DNA of 64,000 bases from Shinella sp. H4-D48 (lineage in GTDB: Bacteria > Pseudomonadota > Alphaproteobacteria > Rhizobiales > Rhizobiaceae). The position numbers and the translations under genes were made by a program. Under the pieces are notes generated by a model. It made no database searches. It was not told where the DNA came from and worked only from the letters and a program-made list of their open reading frames with translations. The stretch covers positions 62,001 through 126,000 of the forward strand of contig NZ_CP093337.1 in the NCBI RefSeq assembly GCF_022637395.1, read 5' to 3'. Below, piece after piece: positions 1 through 8,519 of the stretch; positions within the stretch are counted from its first letter, which is position 1; each line of letters begins with the position of its first letter.

Positions 1-2026
1 TTGCCGGATACTTGTTGAGCGTATCGGCAATGTAGCCCTGCGAATAGGCGATGCCCGTCTGGCGCAGGTAGCGCGAATAGGTCCGGAGCGCCATGATTTC
101 GCGGGCGGAAAGACCGGCGGTGATGATGAGGCGGTTCAACGCGTCGTCGTCCACCTCGCCGTGCCAGGCGGCGAGGAAGGCCTCCTCCAGCATCGGGCGC
201 AGCTTGGCGAGATTGATCTCGATGCCGTCGCGGTGCTTCAGCTCCATGTCATGCAGCAGCACGCGCCGCTGCTCACCGTCGAGACCGACGACGGTCAGGT
301 CATGGGTCTGCTCGCTGATGACGTTGAAACCGAGATTTTCAAGCAGCGGCACGCGACGGGAGAGCGAGACCGGCTCGTCGGCATGGAAGATCTTCAGCTC
401 GACGGAGCTGAGATTGGTGTTCCAGGCCTTGCGGTAGAAGGCGATGCTGATCGGGTTGTCGGCGGTCGCGGTTGTGATGAGCGCGAGGTCCGCATGGGCT
501 TCGGCGGGTGTGAAGTCCTCCTGATAGCCGCGATCGGCAATCAGCCTGAGACCGTCCCTGTTGGACAGCGCCTCGAAGCGGTCCGTCCAGCGCGTCGCGA
601 TCTCGCGCACGGCCTGTTCGAGCTTGTTCTGCGCGATGCGCGGCGTCTTGCCGCCGGAGCGGCCGATGATGAAATGCACGCGCGCGAGGCCGCCTTCCGG
701 GAAGGCCGGATAATAGGCGGAGACGCGGCCATCGTAGGCCGACTTCAGGTAGTTGCCGATCTTCTCGCGCACATCCGAATCATATTGCTCGCGCGGCACA
801 TAGACGATGACGGAGACGAAGCGGTCGAAGCGGTCGATGCGCGGCAGGACGCGGATGCGCGGCCGGTCGGACAGTTCGTTGATCTGTTCGCAGAAGGTGG
901 CGAGCAGGCCGGTATCGATCTGGAAGAGATCGTCGCGCGGATAGGATTCCAGCGTGTTCATCAGCATCTTGCCGGAATGGCTCTTCGGGTCGTAGCCGAA
1001 ATGCTCAACGACATGTTCCACCTTGGAGCGCAGCAGCGGGATCTGGCTGGCGGCGTGGGTATAGGCGGTGGAGGTGAACAGGCCGACGATACGCAATTCG
1101 CCGATGACCTTGCCCTTCTCATCGAAGCGCTTGAGCCCGATATAGTCCATGTAGGCGCGCCGGTGCACGACGGACTTGGCGTTGGCCTTGGTGACGATGA
1201 GGAAGTCCGGTCCTTCGAGGAATTCGAGGATCTCCGGTGTCGTCGTCACGGCATCCTTGCCGAGGCGCAGCACGCGCACATCGGGATCGGCCAGAATGCC
1301 GAGGCCTTCGCCGCCCCGCTCCACGGTCGCATCCGCACCCTTGCCGGAATAGCTGTATTCCCGCATGCCGAGGAAGGTGAAGTTGTTGCCGCGCAGCCAG
1401 TCGAGGAAAGCGAGCGCTTCGCTCTTTCCGGGTTTTTCCCTGGCAAAGCGCTCCAGATCGCTTCTCATGCCGTCGAGCTTTTCCAGCATGGCCGGCCAGT
1501 CGTCCACGGCGAGGTGAACCTGATTGAGAACATGCCTCACCCGCTCTGTAAGGGCCGCGGCTTCCGCCGGCGACATTTCCGGCAGGTGAATCTCGATATG
1601 GCTGACGCGCTGGCCGGGCTCGCTCGGCTCGTCCGGTGAAAACAGCTTCGGCGCGGCACCGGGTGCCACAACGAGAATGGGGTGGATCGCCAGAAGAATG
1701 TCGCGATAGCTGCTGGTCACCTCGCCCATCACCGAATCGTACAGGAACGGCTGGTTGCGGTCTGTGACGGCAAGAACGGAAACCGGCTGGCCCTGCGGCT
1801 TCACGTCCGGCAAGGTGGTGACGGTCACGCGCGGGGCAGTGCCGTCCCAGGCTTCCAGCTCGCCCATGGCATGGGCGGAAGCAACGGCCAGCATCGCGCC
1901 GGTATAGTGGTCAAGATCGTCCTTGCTGGCGCGTCCAAAAAGGATGTCCGGGTTCAGTGTTTTCGCGCCGAGGGCTGCGGCAGCGGCCTTGGCGGCCTCG
2001 ATATGCTTCTCTCTTTTCATGCTCAT
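1..2026 (-). CDS. NAD-specific glutamate dehydrogenase, N-terminal part (runs off the window)
   Basis: Large (about 180 kDa class) NAD-glutamate dehydrogenase of the GdhB/GdhZ type, which oxidatively deaminates glutamate to 2-oxoglutarate and ammonia in the cytoplasm. Only the N-terminal 675 residues of a protein that is usually about 1,600 residues lie here. The reading frame on the minus strand is open from the start codon to the window edge. The N-terminus reads MSMKREKHIEAAKAAA, followed by a segment like NPDILFGRASKDDLDHYT that is characteristic of the family. The start at 2026 has an AGGGG ribosome binding site seven bases upstream; an in-frame ATG at 2020 is an alternative. The catalytic Rossmann part is outside the window. 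The long plus-strand frame opposite it (161-1639) is a high-GC shadow. Confidence 0.9.
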   Translation of the reverse strand, partial: MSMKREKHIEAAKAAAAALGAKTLNPDILFGRASKDDLDHYTGAMLAVASAHAMGELEAWDGTAPRVTVTTLPDVKPQGQPVSVLAVTDRNQPFLYDSVMGEVTSSYRDILLAIHPILVVAPGAAPKLFSPDEPSEPGQRVSHIEIHLPEMSPAEAAALTERVRHVLNQVHLAVDDWPAMLEKLDGMRSDLERFAREKPGKSEALAFLDWLRGNNFTFLGMREYSYSGKGADATVERGGEGLGILADPDVRVLRLGKDAVTTTPEILEFLEGPDFLIVTKANAKSVVHRRAYMDYIGLKRFDEKGKVIGELRIVGLFTSTAYTHAASQIPLLRSKVEHVVEHFGYDPKSHSGKMLMNTLESYPRDDLFQIDTGLLATFCEQINELSDRPRIRVLPRIDRFDRFVSVIVYVPREQYDSDVREKIGNYLKSAYDGRVSAYYPAFPEGGLARVHFIIGRSGGKTPRIAQNKLEQAVREIATRWTDRFEALSNRDGLRLIADRGYQEDFTPAEAHADLALITTATADNPISIAFYRKAWNTNLSSVELKIFHADEPVSLSRRVPLLENLGFNVISEQTHDLTVVGLDGEQRRVLLHDMELKHRDGIEINLAKLRPMLEEAFLAAWHGEVDDDALNRLIITAGLSAREIMALRTYSRYLRQTGIAYSQGYIADTLNKYPA

Positions 2027-2314
2027 CCTGGAACCCCTGGAAATTACCCTCGAATCCGATGCCGGGACGTTACCAGAAGAAAAAAACGGCGCGATGAAAT
2101 TTGTGTTTTCTTGAGAAAATTCAATCGATTTTGTCCAGAATAGGTCAGTTATACTGTCTTTTTGGCGGGAAATTCATGGATTTTCGTCGAAATGTCGCAA
2201 CAAGCCGACACAACTGGTGTCGGACGTCGGTCTGCGCGGTGGCTTTGGGACGCACCGGCGTTGACAGGGTGTGGCGCTGTTTGCCATCACTTTTGCGCAG
2301 AAGGGGACCAGGCA

Positions 2315-3190
2315 ATGGGTGAGAGCGACAAGGGCGCCGTCATCGTCATTTCGAGCCATGTCGTGCGCGGCACGGTGGGCAATCGTGCGGCCGTGTTCGC
2401 GCTGGAGACGCTTGGCCATCCAGTCTGGGCGCTGCCGACGGTCATTTTGCCGTGGCACCCCGGCCATGGAAAATCCACACGGGTGGTGCTGTCGCCGGAG
2501 GACTTCGACGCGATGATCTTCGACCTGATCCACGCGCCCTGGCGCGGTGAGATCAAGGCCGTCCTGACCGGCTATCTCGGCAGTGCCGCGCAGGTTCGCT
2601 CCGTGGCGCGCCTGGTCGAAAGCCTCAGGGGCGACAATCCTGATCTGCTTTATATGTGCGATCCGGTCTGCGGCGACGAGAAGGGTCTCTACATCGCCGA
2701 AGAGACGGCGGTCGCCATTCGCGACAGCCTCATCCCGCTGGCATCGATCGCGACACCCAACCGGTTCGAACTTGCCTGGCTCGCCGGCGCGCCGCTGGAG
2801 ACGAATGGGCAGATCATGGAGGCGGCTCTGGCGCTCGGTCCGTCGCGCATGCTGGTCACCTCGGCGATGCCGCTGATGGCCGGCAGCACGGGCAATCTCT
2901 ATCTGTCAGGTCGCAACGCACTTTTGGCCGAGCACCGGCTCGTGCCGAACCCGCCGAACGGCACCGGCGACCTGCTGGCCGCCATCTTCCTGTCGCGCCT
3001 TATGGAGGATCTGACGGAGGAGCGGCGCCTGATGACGGCGACGGCCAGCGTCTTCGAGATCGTTGCGCGCACGGCCAAGCGCGGTGCCGACGAGCTCACG
3101 CTGGAGCAGGATGCGTCCAGCATCTCCACGCCGATGGCGATGGTGCACATGCGCCGCCTGATGCATCCGGCGCAGACACGCAAGACCTGA
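2315..3190 (+). CDS. pdxY: Pyridoxal kinase
   Basis: ATP-dependent kinase of the ribokinase/PfkB superfamily that phosphorylates pyridoxal in the B6 salvage pathway; 291 residues, the usual length. The start at 2315 was chosen because AAGGGGA lies at 2301-2307 and the product then begins MGESDKGAVIVISSHVVRG, the normal N-terminal beta strand and substrate loop. The frame is open further upstream to 2162, but that part does not look like the family. Near the C-terminus the segment NPPNGTGDLLAAIFLSRL carries the GTGD anion-hole and catalytic aspartate motif. It is divergent from the glutamate dehydrogenase gene and is followed 92 bases later by the carbonic anhydrase gene. PdxY and PdxK are hard to separate by eye; PdxY is preferred on overall resemblance. 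Confidence 0.88.
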   Translation: MGESDKGAVIVISSHVVRGTVGNRAAVFALETLGHPVWALPTVILPWHPGHGKSTRVVLSPEDFDAMIFDLIHAPWRGEIKAVLTGYLGSAAQVRSVARLVESLRGDNPDLLYMCDPVCGDEKGLYIAEETAVAIRDSLIPLASIATPNRFELAWLAGAPLETNGQIMEAALALGPSRMLVTSAMPLMAGSTGNLYLSGRNALLAEHRLVPNPPNGTGDLLAAIFLSRLMEDLTEERRLMTATASVFEIVARTAKRGADELTLEQDASSISTPMAMVHMRRLMHPAQTRKT

Positions 3191-3282
3191 CGCGATCTGG
3201 CCTTGCGCGGTGGCCTGCAGGATGGTTTATGCAAAACCGGATGAGGCCATCCGCCAGATCGCACACGGGGTATTCCGACACC

Positions 3283-3924
3283 ATGAACCGCTTTCCCGAT
3301 CGCCTCCTGAACGGCTACCGCAATTTCATGTCCGGGCGTTATGCCGAGCAGTCGGCGCGTTACCGCGCTCTGGCCGAGACTGGCCAGAAACCCAAGACGC
3401 TCGTGGTCGCCTGTTGCGACTCCCGCGCCGCACCGGAGACGATCTTCGACAGCGGCCCGGGTGAACTCTTCGTCGTGCGCAACGTGGCCAATCTCGTGCC
3501 ACCCTACGAGCCGGACGGGCAGTTTCATGCTACGTCGGCCGCGCTCGAATTCGCGGTTCAGTCGTTGAAGGTCACAGACATCCTCGTCATGGGCCATGGC
3601 CGCTGTGGCGGTATCTCGGCTGCGCTCGATCCGGAAGCCGAACCGCTGTCGCCAGGCGATTTCATCGGCAAGTGGATGGGCATGCTCAAGCCGGTCGCCG
3701 AGCAGATCCAGGGCGCGGGGATGCTCACGCAAGGCGAACGCCAGCGTGCCCTGGAGCGCGTTTCCATCCGCAATTCCATCGCCAATCTCAGGACCTTCCC
3801 CTGTGTGCGCATCCTTGAGGAAAAGGGTCGCCTCCAGCTGCATGGCGCCTGGTTCGATATCTCGACGGGTGAACTGTGGATCATGGACGCGGCCACCGGC
3901 GATTTCAGGCGCCCGAGCGCATGA
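3283..3924 (+). CDS. Beta-class carbonic anhydrase
   Basis: Zinc enzyme that interconverts CO2 and bicarbonate in the cytoplasm; 213 residues, normal for the beta class. The zinc ligands are visible in the two family motifs: the cysteine and aspartate of VVACCDSRAAPE near residue 40, and the histidine and second cysteine of MGHGRCGG near residue 105. The start at 3283 (MNRFPDRLLNGYRNF) fits the family; the longer frame from 2656 overlaps pdxY in another frame and is not supported. A strong hairpin follows the stop codon directly, so transcription probably ends here. Confidence 0.92.
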   Translation: MNRFPDRLLNGYRNFMSGRYAEQSARYRALAETGQKPKTLVVACCDSRAAPETIFDSGPGELFVVRNVANLVPPYEPDGQFHATSAALEFAVQSLKVTDILVMGHGRCGGISAALDPEAEPLSPGDFIGKWMGMLKPVAEQIQGAGMLTQGERQRALERVSIRNSIANLRTFPCVRILEEKGRLQLHGAWFDISTGELWIMDAATGDFRRPSA

Positions 3925-3928
3925 AAAA

Positions 3929-3952
3929 ACCGGCGTGGGCAACCACGCCGGT
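3929..3952 (+). terminator. Hairpin terminator after the carbonic anhydrase gene
   Basis: A perfect ten-base-pair stem ACCGGCGTGG / CCACGCCGGT with a GCAA loop begins four bases after the stop codon. The T-run on the plus strand is weak (TCTCATTT), but an A-run precedes the stem, so it may also stop minus-strand transcription arriving from mltB. Confidence 0.75.
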
Positions 3953-4013
3953 CTCATTTCGAATGAGTTCGTAGCCCAGCCGCGGCGCCATGCGACGCGC
4001 CGCAAGACTTTCC

Positions 4014-4835
4014 TCAGTTCCCGTCGATTTCCGCGGCAATGATGGCGATCGCGCGCTGGTAGACGCTTGCGGCGTTCCAGCCCTGCAGCGCGCCGAAATT
4101 CGGCTGGCCGGGCTGGTAGCCTGCGCCCGCGCTCCAGCCGTGGCCGCGCAGGAAGTTGGCTGTCGAGGCAAGCGCATCGGCCTTTGAGCCGACGAGGTCG
4201 ATGCGGCCGTTGCCGTCGCCGTCGACGCCGTATTTCAGGACGTTCGCCGGCAGGAACTGCGTCTGGCCGATCTCGCCATGCGCCGCGCCGCGGGCCGTGG
4301 TGGAAAGCGTACCGTTCTGCACGAGCTGCAGCGTGGCGTAGAGCTGGTTGGTGAAGTATTCCGAGCGACGGCAGTCATAGGCGAGCGTCGCGACGGCGGA
4401 GATGGTGTGTTCCTTGCCGAGGAAGCTGCCGAAGCCGGTTTCCATGCCCCAGATCGCGAGAAGCGGGCCGGCGGGAACGCCGTAGCGGGCTTCGATGCGG
4501 TTGAAGAGGGCCGCGTTCTGCTGCTTCAGGCTCTTGCCGCGGCGAATGATCGCCTGGCCGCCGCGCTTCTGCATGAACTGTTCGAGGGAAAGCTTGAAGC
4601 TCTTCTGTCCGCGGTCCGCGCGGATCGTTGCGCGGGCGTAGCTGACATTGGAGAAGGCCTTGTCCAGCGTCGAACGGCTGATGCCGCGGCTTGCCGCCTC
4701 GCCCTTGAAGGCTTCGATCCAGGCGGGGAAACCGCCCGCGTCGTTGCCACACTTGGCAGCGTGTGCCGCCGCCGGCATCGCCGCGATGGCGATCATTGCG
4801 GCCAGAACCTTGCCCGCGCTCTTTTTCATGCCCAT
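4014..4835 (-). CDS. Lytic murein transglycosylase, MltB family
   Basis: Periplasmic enzyme that cleaves peptidoglycan glycan strands non-hydrolytically to give 1,6-anhydromuramyl ends. The 273-residue product starts MGMKKSAGKV and has a signal peptide ending in an AHA-A type site near residue 25. An SLT_2 (MltB) domain fills the rest. The catalytic glutamate is in WGMETGFGSFLG, and the family motif GEIGQTQFLPANVLKYG is present. There is no C-terminal PGRP-type peptidoglycan-binding domain, so this is a short form. The upstream in-frame start at 4880 is less likely, because the hydrophobic leader then sits too far from the N-terminus. It may be soluble or a lipoprotein; no lipobox is seen. 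Confidence 0.87.
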   Translation of the reverse strand: MGMKKSAGKVLAAMIAIAAMPAAAHAAKCGNDAGGFPAWIEAFKGEAASRGISRSTLDKAFSNVSYARATIRADRGQKSFKLSLEQFMQKRGGQAIIRRGKSLKQQNAALFNRIEARYGVPAGPLLAIWGMETGFGSFLGKEHTISAVATLAYDCRRSEYFTNQLYATLQLVQNGTLSTTARGAAHGEIGQTQFLPANVLKYGVDGDGNGRIDLVGSKADALASTANFLRGHGWSAGAGYQPGQPNFGALQGWNAASVYQRAIAIIAAEIDGN

Positions 4836-4930
4836 CAAGAACCCCGTGATCTCGTCAATACCGCTGCGGGAGCATGCCATGCTCCCCTGTTCCTGTCATC
4901 GCAACTCGGCGTGAACCGGCCGACGGCCTC

Positions 4931-4971
4931 AAAACAAAGCCCCGACTGTTCTTTAACGGAACAACCGGGAC
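4931..4971 (-). terminator. Probable terminator of asd
   Basis: On the minus strand an imperfect stem pairs 4959-4971 with 4939-4951, with a seven-base loop and three mismatches. It is followed by TTTGTTTT (4938-4931). It lies downstream of asd and upstream of mltB, so it separates the two transcripts. Confidence 0.6.
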
Positions 4972-5043
4972 TTTTATTGAAACATCATTAAGAGAACGTT
5001 GCCATTTTTTGAGAAAGCCGGCAGATGCGTTCCCTGTACCTTA

Positions 5044-6078
5044 TCAGGCGGCCTGCTTCTTTGCCTTGATCAGGCCGCGGGCCACGAGGAGTTCCGCGAT
5101 CTGGATGGCATTGAGGGCAGCACCCTTGCGCAGGTTGTCGGAAACGACCCAGATGTTCAGGCCGTTTTCGACCGTTGCGTCCTCGCGGATGCGCGAGATG
5201 TAGGTGGCATCTTCGCCGGCAGACTCGTAAGGCGTGATGTAGCCGCCGTTTTCGTGCTTGTCGATCACCTGGCAACCCGGCGCCTCGCGCAGGATCTCGC
5301 GGGCCTCGTCGGCGGTGATTTCCTTCTCGAACTCGATGTTGACCGATTCCGAATGGCCGATGAAGACGGGAACGCGCACGGCCGTGCAGGTCACCTTGAT
5401 CTTCGGGTCGAGCATCTTCTTGGTTTCGGCCAGAACCTTCCACTCTTCCTTCGTGTAGCCGTCTTCCATGAAGCTATCGATGTGCGGGATGACGTTGAAG
5501 GCGATGCGCTTGGTGAACTTCTTCGATTCGACGGGATCGGCGACGAAGACGGCGCGGGTCTGCTGGAAGAGTTCGTCCATGCCTTCCTTGCCGGCGCCGG
5601 AGACCGACTGGTAGGTCGAGACGACGACGCGCTTGATGGTGGCGCGGTCATGCAGCGGCTTCAGCGCGACGACGAGCTGGGCGGTCGAGCAATTCGGGTT
5701 GGCGATGATGTTCTTCTTGCGGAAGCCTGCAATCGCGTCCGGGTTCACTTCGGGAACGATCAGCGGAACCTCGGAATCGTAGCGCCAGGCCGAGGAGTTG
5801 TCGATGACGACGCAGCCCTGGGCGCCGATCTTCGGAGAATACTTCTGCGAAACGGTGCCGCCGGCCGACATCAGGCAGATATCCGTGTCGGAAAAATCGT
5901 AGTTCTCGAGGTTCTGAACCTTCAGTGTCTTGTCGCCGAAGGAGACCTCGGTGCCCTGCGAACGGGCGGACGCGAGCGCCACGACCTCATCGGCCGGAAA
6001 ACCGCGCTCGGAAAGGATGTTCAGCATTTCACGGCCGACATTGCCGGTCGCGCCGGCGACTGCGATCTTAAAACCCAT
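5044..6078 (-). CDS. asd: Aspartate-semialdehyde dehydrogenase
   Basis: NADPH-dependent enzyme that converts aspartyl phosphate to aspartate semialdehyde, the branch point to lysine/diaminopimelate, threonine and methionine. The 344-residue product has the N-terminal dinucleotide-binding motif VAGATGNVGREML, the active-site cysteine in ANPNCSTAQLV near residue 130, and the substrate-binding region STYQSVSGAGKEGMDEL. Length and start (MGFKIAVAG) match the family. The gene stands alone on the minus strand. Two hairpins at 6122-6170 lie about 45 bases upstream of the start, and beyond them is a possible small gene. Confidence 0.96.
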   Translation of the reverse strand: MGFKIAVAGATGNVGREMLNILSERGFPADEVVALASARSQGTEVSFGDKTLKVQNLENYDFSDTDICLMSAGGTVSQKYSPKIGAQGCVVIDNSSAWRYDSEVPLIVPEVNPDAIAGFRKKNIIANPNCSTAQLVVALKPLHDRATIKRVVVSTYQSVSGAGKEGMDELFQQTRAVFVADPVESKKFTKRIAFNVIPHIDSFMEDGYTKEEWKVLAETKKMLDPKIKVTCTAVRVPVFIGHSESVNIEFEKEITADEAREILREAPGCQVIDKHENGGYITPYESAGEDATYISRIREDATVENGLNIWVVSDNLRKGAALNAIQIAELLVARGLIKAKKQAA

Positions 6079-6121
6079 GTCTAAAGCTCTCTTTCTCTGT
6101 CTCTCCGCGGGGTCAGGAGGG

Positions 6122-6170
6122 GAAACCCGTCAGCCATGACGCGGGTTTCAGTCCCCGGCCATACCGGGGA
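6122..6170 (-). terminator. Two consecutive hairpins between a small ORF and asd
   Basis: Two inverted repeats sit back to back: TCCCCGG/CCGGGGA (6152-6158 with 6164-6170) and GAAACCCG/CGGGTTTC (6122-6129 with 6142-6149). Read on the minus strand, the second ends in GGGTTTCCCC. They could terminate the small gene upstream or act in the asd leader; neither has a clean T-run. The role is an inference from structure only. Confidence 0.4.
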
Positions 6171-6190
6171 GAGAGCGGTGGCCAGAGACG

Positions 6191-6310
6191 TCAGACGGTT
6201 TTCGTCGTCGTTTTGGCCGCTGTTTTGGAAATCGATACGCAATGAGGAACCCGTCCGGCGTTGAAGGCCGGAGCGATCATGCGAGCGATGGAGTGTCCAA
6301 GGCGAAACAT
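6191..6310 (-). CDS. Possible small protein upstream of asd
   Basis: A 39-codon frame starting MFRLGHSIARMIAPAF and ending TAAKTTTKTV. It is preceded by AAAAGGAACCGCC-ATG, one of the better ribosome binding sites in this part of the window. The product is basic, with an amphipathic N-terminal half. I recognise no family. It is the only credible coding signal in the 491-base interval between asd and the MFS transporter gene. It could also be a leader peptide or a chance frame; the strong ribosome binding site is the main argument for it. Confidence 0.35.
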   Translation of the reverse strand: MFRLGHSIARMIAPAFNAGRVPHCVSISKTAAKTTTKTV

Positions 6311-6569
6311 GGCGGTTCCTTTTGCGTGCGTGCTGAATACGCTCATCTGGTGAAGAGTCAAGTCTTCCTTCACGGCCGGCGGCATTCCGTCGCCTGCCCC
6401 GCCTTCCACTTAAGTCTTACGCCAAAAGTCATAAGCCGAAAGCAGCGGTGATGTCACAATCTGTTTTCTGTCATCCTTTCATCAGGCGCACCCTGCCTTG
6501 TGTTCTCGGGAGGAACATGGGGCCTTTCACGGGCTGCCCCGACACGCCGTTTTTGTGGAGGACAATGAA

Positions 6570-8459
6570 ATGGCAAATGTTTCGACCGTGGCCGGCGCCA
6601 AGGCCGCGCCCATGACGGGCGAGCAGAAGAAGGTGATCTTCGCCTCTTCGCTCGGCACCGTCTTCGAGTGGTACGACTTCTATCTTTACGGTTCGCTGGC
6701 CATCTATATTGGCGCGACCTTCTTCAGCCAGTACCCGGAAACGACCCGCAACATCTTTGCGCTTCTGGCGTTCGCCGCCGGCTTCCTGGTGCGTCCCTTC
6801 GGCGCGCTGGTGTTCGGCCGTCTCGGCGATCTCGTCGGGCGCAAATACACCTTCCTCGTGACCATCCTGATCATGGGCGTCTCGACCTTCGTGGTGGGCC
6901 TTCTGCCCGGTGCCGCCACCATCGGTATCGCCGCTCCGATCATCCTGATCCTCCTGCGCATGCTCCAGGGCCTGGCGCTCGGTGGCGAATACGGCGGTGC
7001 CGCAACCTATGTTGCCGAACATGCGCCGCAGGGCCGGCGCGGCTACTTCACGTCATGGATCCAGACGACGGCGACGCTCGGCTTGTTCCTGTCGCTGGTG
7101 GTCATCCTCTCGGTGCAGTTCATCGTCGGCAAGGAAGCCTTCGCCGAATGGGGCTGGCGCATTCCGTTCCTGCTTTCGGTCATTCTGCTCGGCGTTTCCG
7201 TCTGGATCCGCCTCAAGATGAACGAGTCGCCGGCCTTCAAGAAGATGAAGGAAGAGGGCAAGGGTTCCAAGGCACCGCTTACGGAAGCCTTCGGCCAGTG
7301 GCGCAATGCCAAGATCGCGCTGCTCGCGCTGTTCGGCGCCGTCGTCGGCCAGGCCGTCGTCTGGTATTCCGGCCAGTTCTATGCGCTGTTCTTCCTGACG
7401 GGCGTGCTGAAGGTGGACGGTCAGTCAGCCAATATCATGGTCGCCTGTTCGCTTCTCATCGGCACGGGTTTCTTCGTCCTGTTCGGCTGGCTGTCCGACA
7501 AGATCGGCCGCAAGCCCATCATCATGGCCGGCCTGCTTCTGGCAATGCTGACCTACTTCCCGCTCTTCAAGGCGCTGACCTGGGCAGGTAACCCGGCACT
7601 CGCAGAGGCGCAGGCGACGATCCGCGCGACCGTCACCGCCGCTCCCGGGGATTGCAAGTTCCAGTTCAACCCGACGGGCACGGCGAAGTTCACGACATCG
7701 TGCGATATCGCAACCTCGTTCCTCACCCGCAACTCGGTGCCCTATGACGTCGTCACGACGGCGCCCGCCGGCACGCCGGCCACGGTGAAGATCGGCGAGC
7801 AGACGATCTCGAGCTATGACGCGATCGCTGCCGGCGACCAGGCCAAGGCCCTTGACGGCGCCTTCCAGAAGCAGACGAACATCGCTCTTCACGACGCCGG
7901 CTATCCGCTGGTGCGCGGCGCGGCCAAGGTTCCGGACTCCAAGCTCGATGCTTTTGTAGCCGCCAACCCGGAACTTGCGCTCGATGCAACGGCGATCCGT
8001 GCCGGCGAGAAGGCGCCCACGCCGGTCGCCGATCTGGTCACGGCCAAGCTGCTGACGGCCGAAGAGGCTGCCGGTGCCACCGAGATGGATGTCTACACGA
8101 TTGCCAATGGCGGCGCCTTCACCATGGTCGCCGACCCGGCAAACGTGAACTGGATCGGCACCATCGCGGTCCTGACCGTCCTCGTGATCTATGTCACGAT
8201 GGTCTACGGGCCGATCGCTGCGCTGCTGGTCGAACTGTTCCCGACCCGCATCCGCTACACCGGCATGTCGCTGCCCTACCATATCGGTAACGGCTGGTTC
8301 GGCGGCCTGCTGCCGGCAACGGCCTTCGCGATGAGCGCGGCCCAGGGCGATATCTACTACGGCCTCTGGTATCCGATCATCTTCGCAGGCATCACGCTGG
8401 TCATCGGCCTTCTGTTCCTGCCGGAAACGAAGGACCGCGACATCCACGCCATGGATTGA
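6570..8459 (+). CDS. MHS-family MFS transporter with a large periplasmic insertion
   Basis: Major facilitator of the metabolite:H+ symporter type (relatives of ProP, ShiA and KgtP), in the inner membrane; the substrate is unknown. The 629-residue product is much longer than the usual 430-450. Twelve membrane segments can be placed, with the MHS signature around VFEWYDFYLYGSLA in helix 1 and the loop 2-3 motif GRLGDLVGRK. Between helices 9 and 10 (about residues 341-525) lies an insertion of about 180 residues. It is polar and rich in A, T and D, with two cysteines about 18 residues apart, and by topology it should be periplasmic. The start at 6570 follows GTGGAGGACA; the frame opens further upstream without family resemblance. 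A strong terminator follows. Confidence 0.88.
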   Translation: MANVSTVAGAKAAPMTGEQKKVIFASSLGTVFEWYDFYLYGSLAIYIGATFFSQYPETTRNIFALLAFAAGFLVRPFGALVFGRLGDLVGRKYTFLVTILIMGVSTFVVGLLPGAATIGIAAPIILILLRMLQGLALGGEYGGAATYVAEHAPQGRRGYFTSWIQTTATLGLFLSLVVILSVQFIVGKEAFAEWGWRIPFLLSVILLGVSVWIRLKMNESPAFKKMKEEGKGSKAPLTEAFGQWRNAKIALLALFGAVVGQAVVWYSGQFYALFFLTGVLKVDGQSANIMVACSLLIGTGFFVLFGWLSDKIGRKPIIMAGLLLAMLTYFPLFKALTWAGNPALAEAQATIRATVTAAPGDCKFQFNPTGTAKFTTSCDIATSFLTRNSVPYDVVTTAPAGTPATVKIGEQTISSYDAIAAGDQAKALDGAFQKQTNIALHDAGYPLVRGAAKVPDSKLDAFVAANPELALDATAIRAGEKAPTPVADLVTAKLLTAEEAAGATEMDVYTIANGGAFTMVADPANVNWIGTIAVLTVLVIYVTMVYGPIAALLVELFPTRIRYTGMSLPYHIGNGWFGGLLPATAFAMSAAQGDIYYGLWYPIIFAGITLVIGLLFLPETKDRDIHAMD

Positions 8460-8486
8460 TCACCCCCTTCCGATCCGCCCATGGCG

Positions 8487-8519
8487 ACCCGGCTCGTGGC
8501 AACACGGGCCGGGTTTTTT
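8487..8519 (+). terminator. Rho-independent terminator of the MFS transporter gene
   Basis: Twelve-base-pair stem ACCCGGCTCGTG / CACGGGCCGGGT (one G-T pair) with a GCAA loop and a run of six T. It abuts the stop codon of the convergent PAP2 gene. Confidence 0.9.

Noticed and set aside
161-1639. A 492-codon plus-strand frame opposite the glutamate dehydrogenase gene
   Set aside because: It is a high-GC antisense shadow; the minus-strand frame reads as a known enzyme throughout and the plus-strand product resembles nothing.
2656-3282. N-terminal extension of the carbonic anhydrase frame
   Set aside because: It overlaps pdxY in another frame and the family N-terminus begins at 3283.
7425-8447. 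A 340-codon minus-strand frame inside the MFS gene
   Set aside because: Antisense to clear membrane helices and to the insertion; composition is Arg/Asp/Gly-rich, as is typical for shadows in GC-rich DNA.
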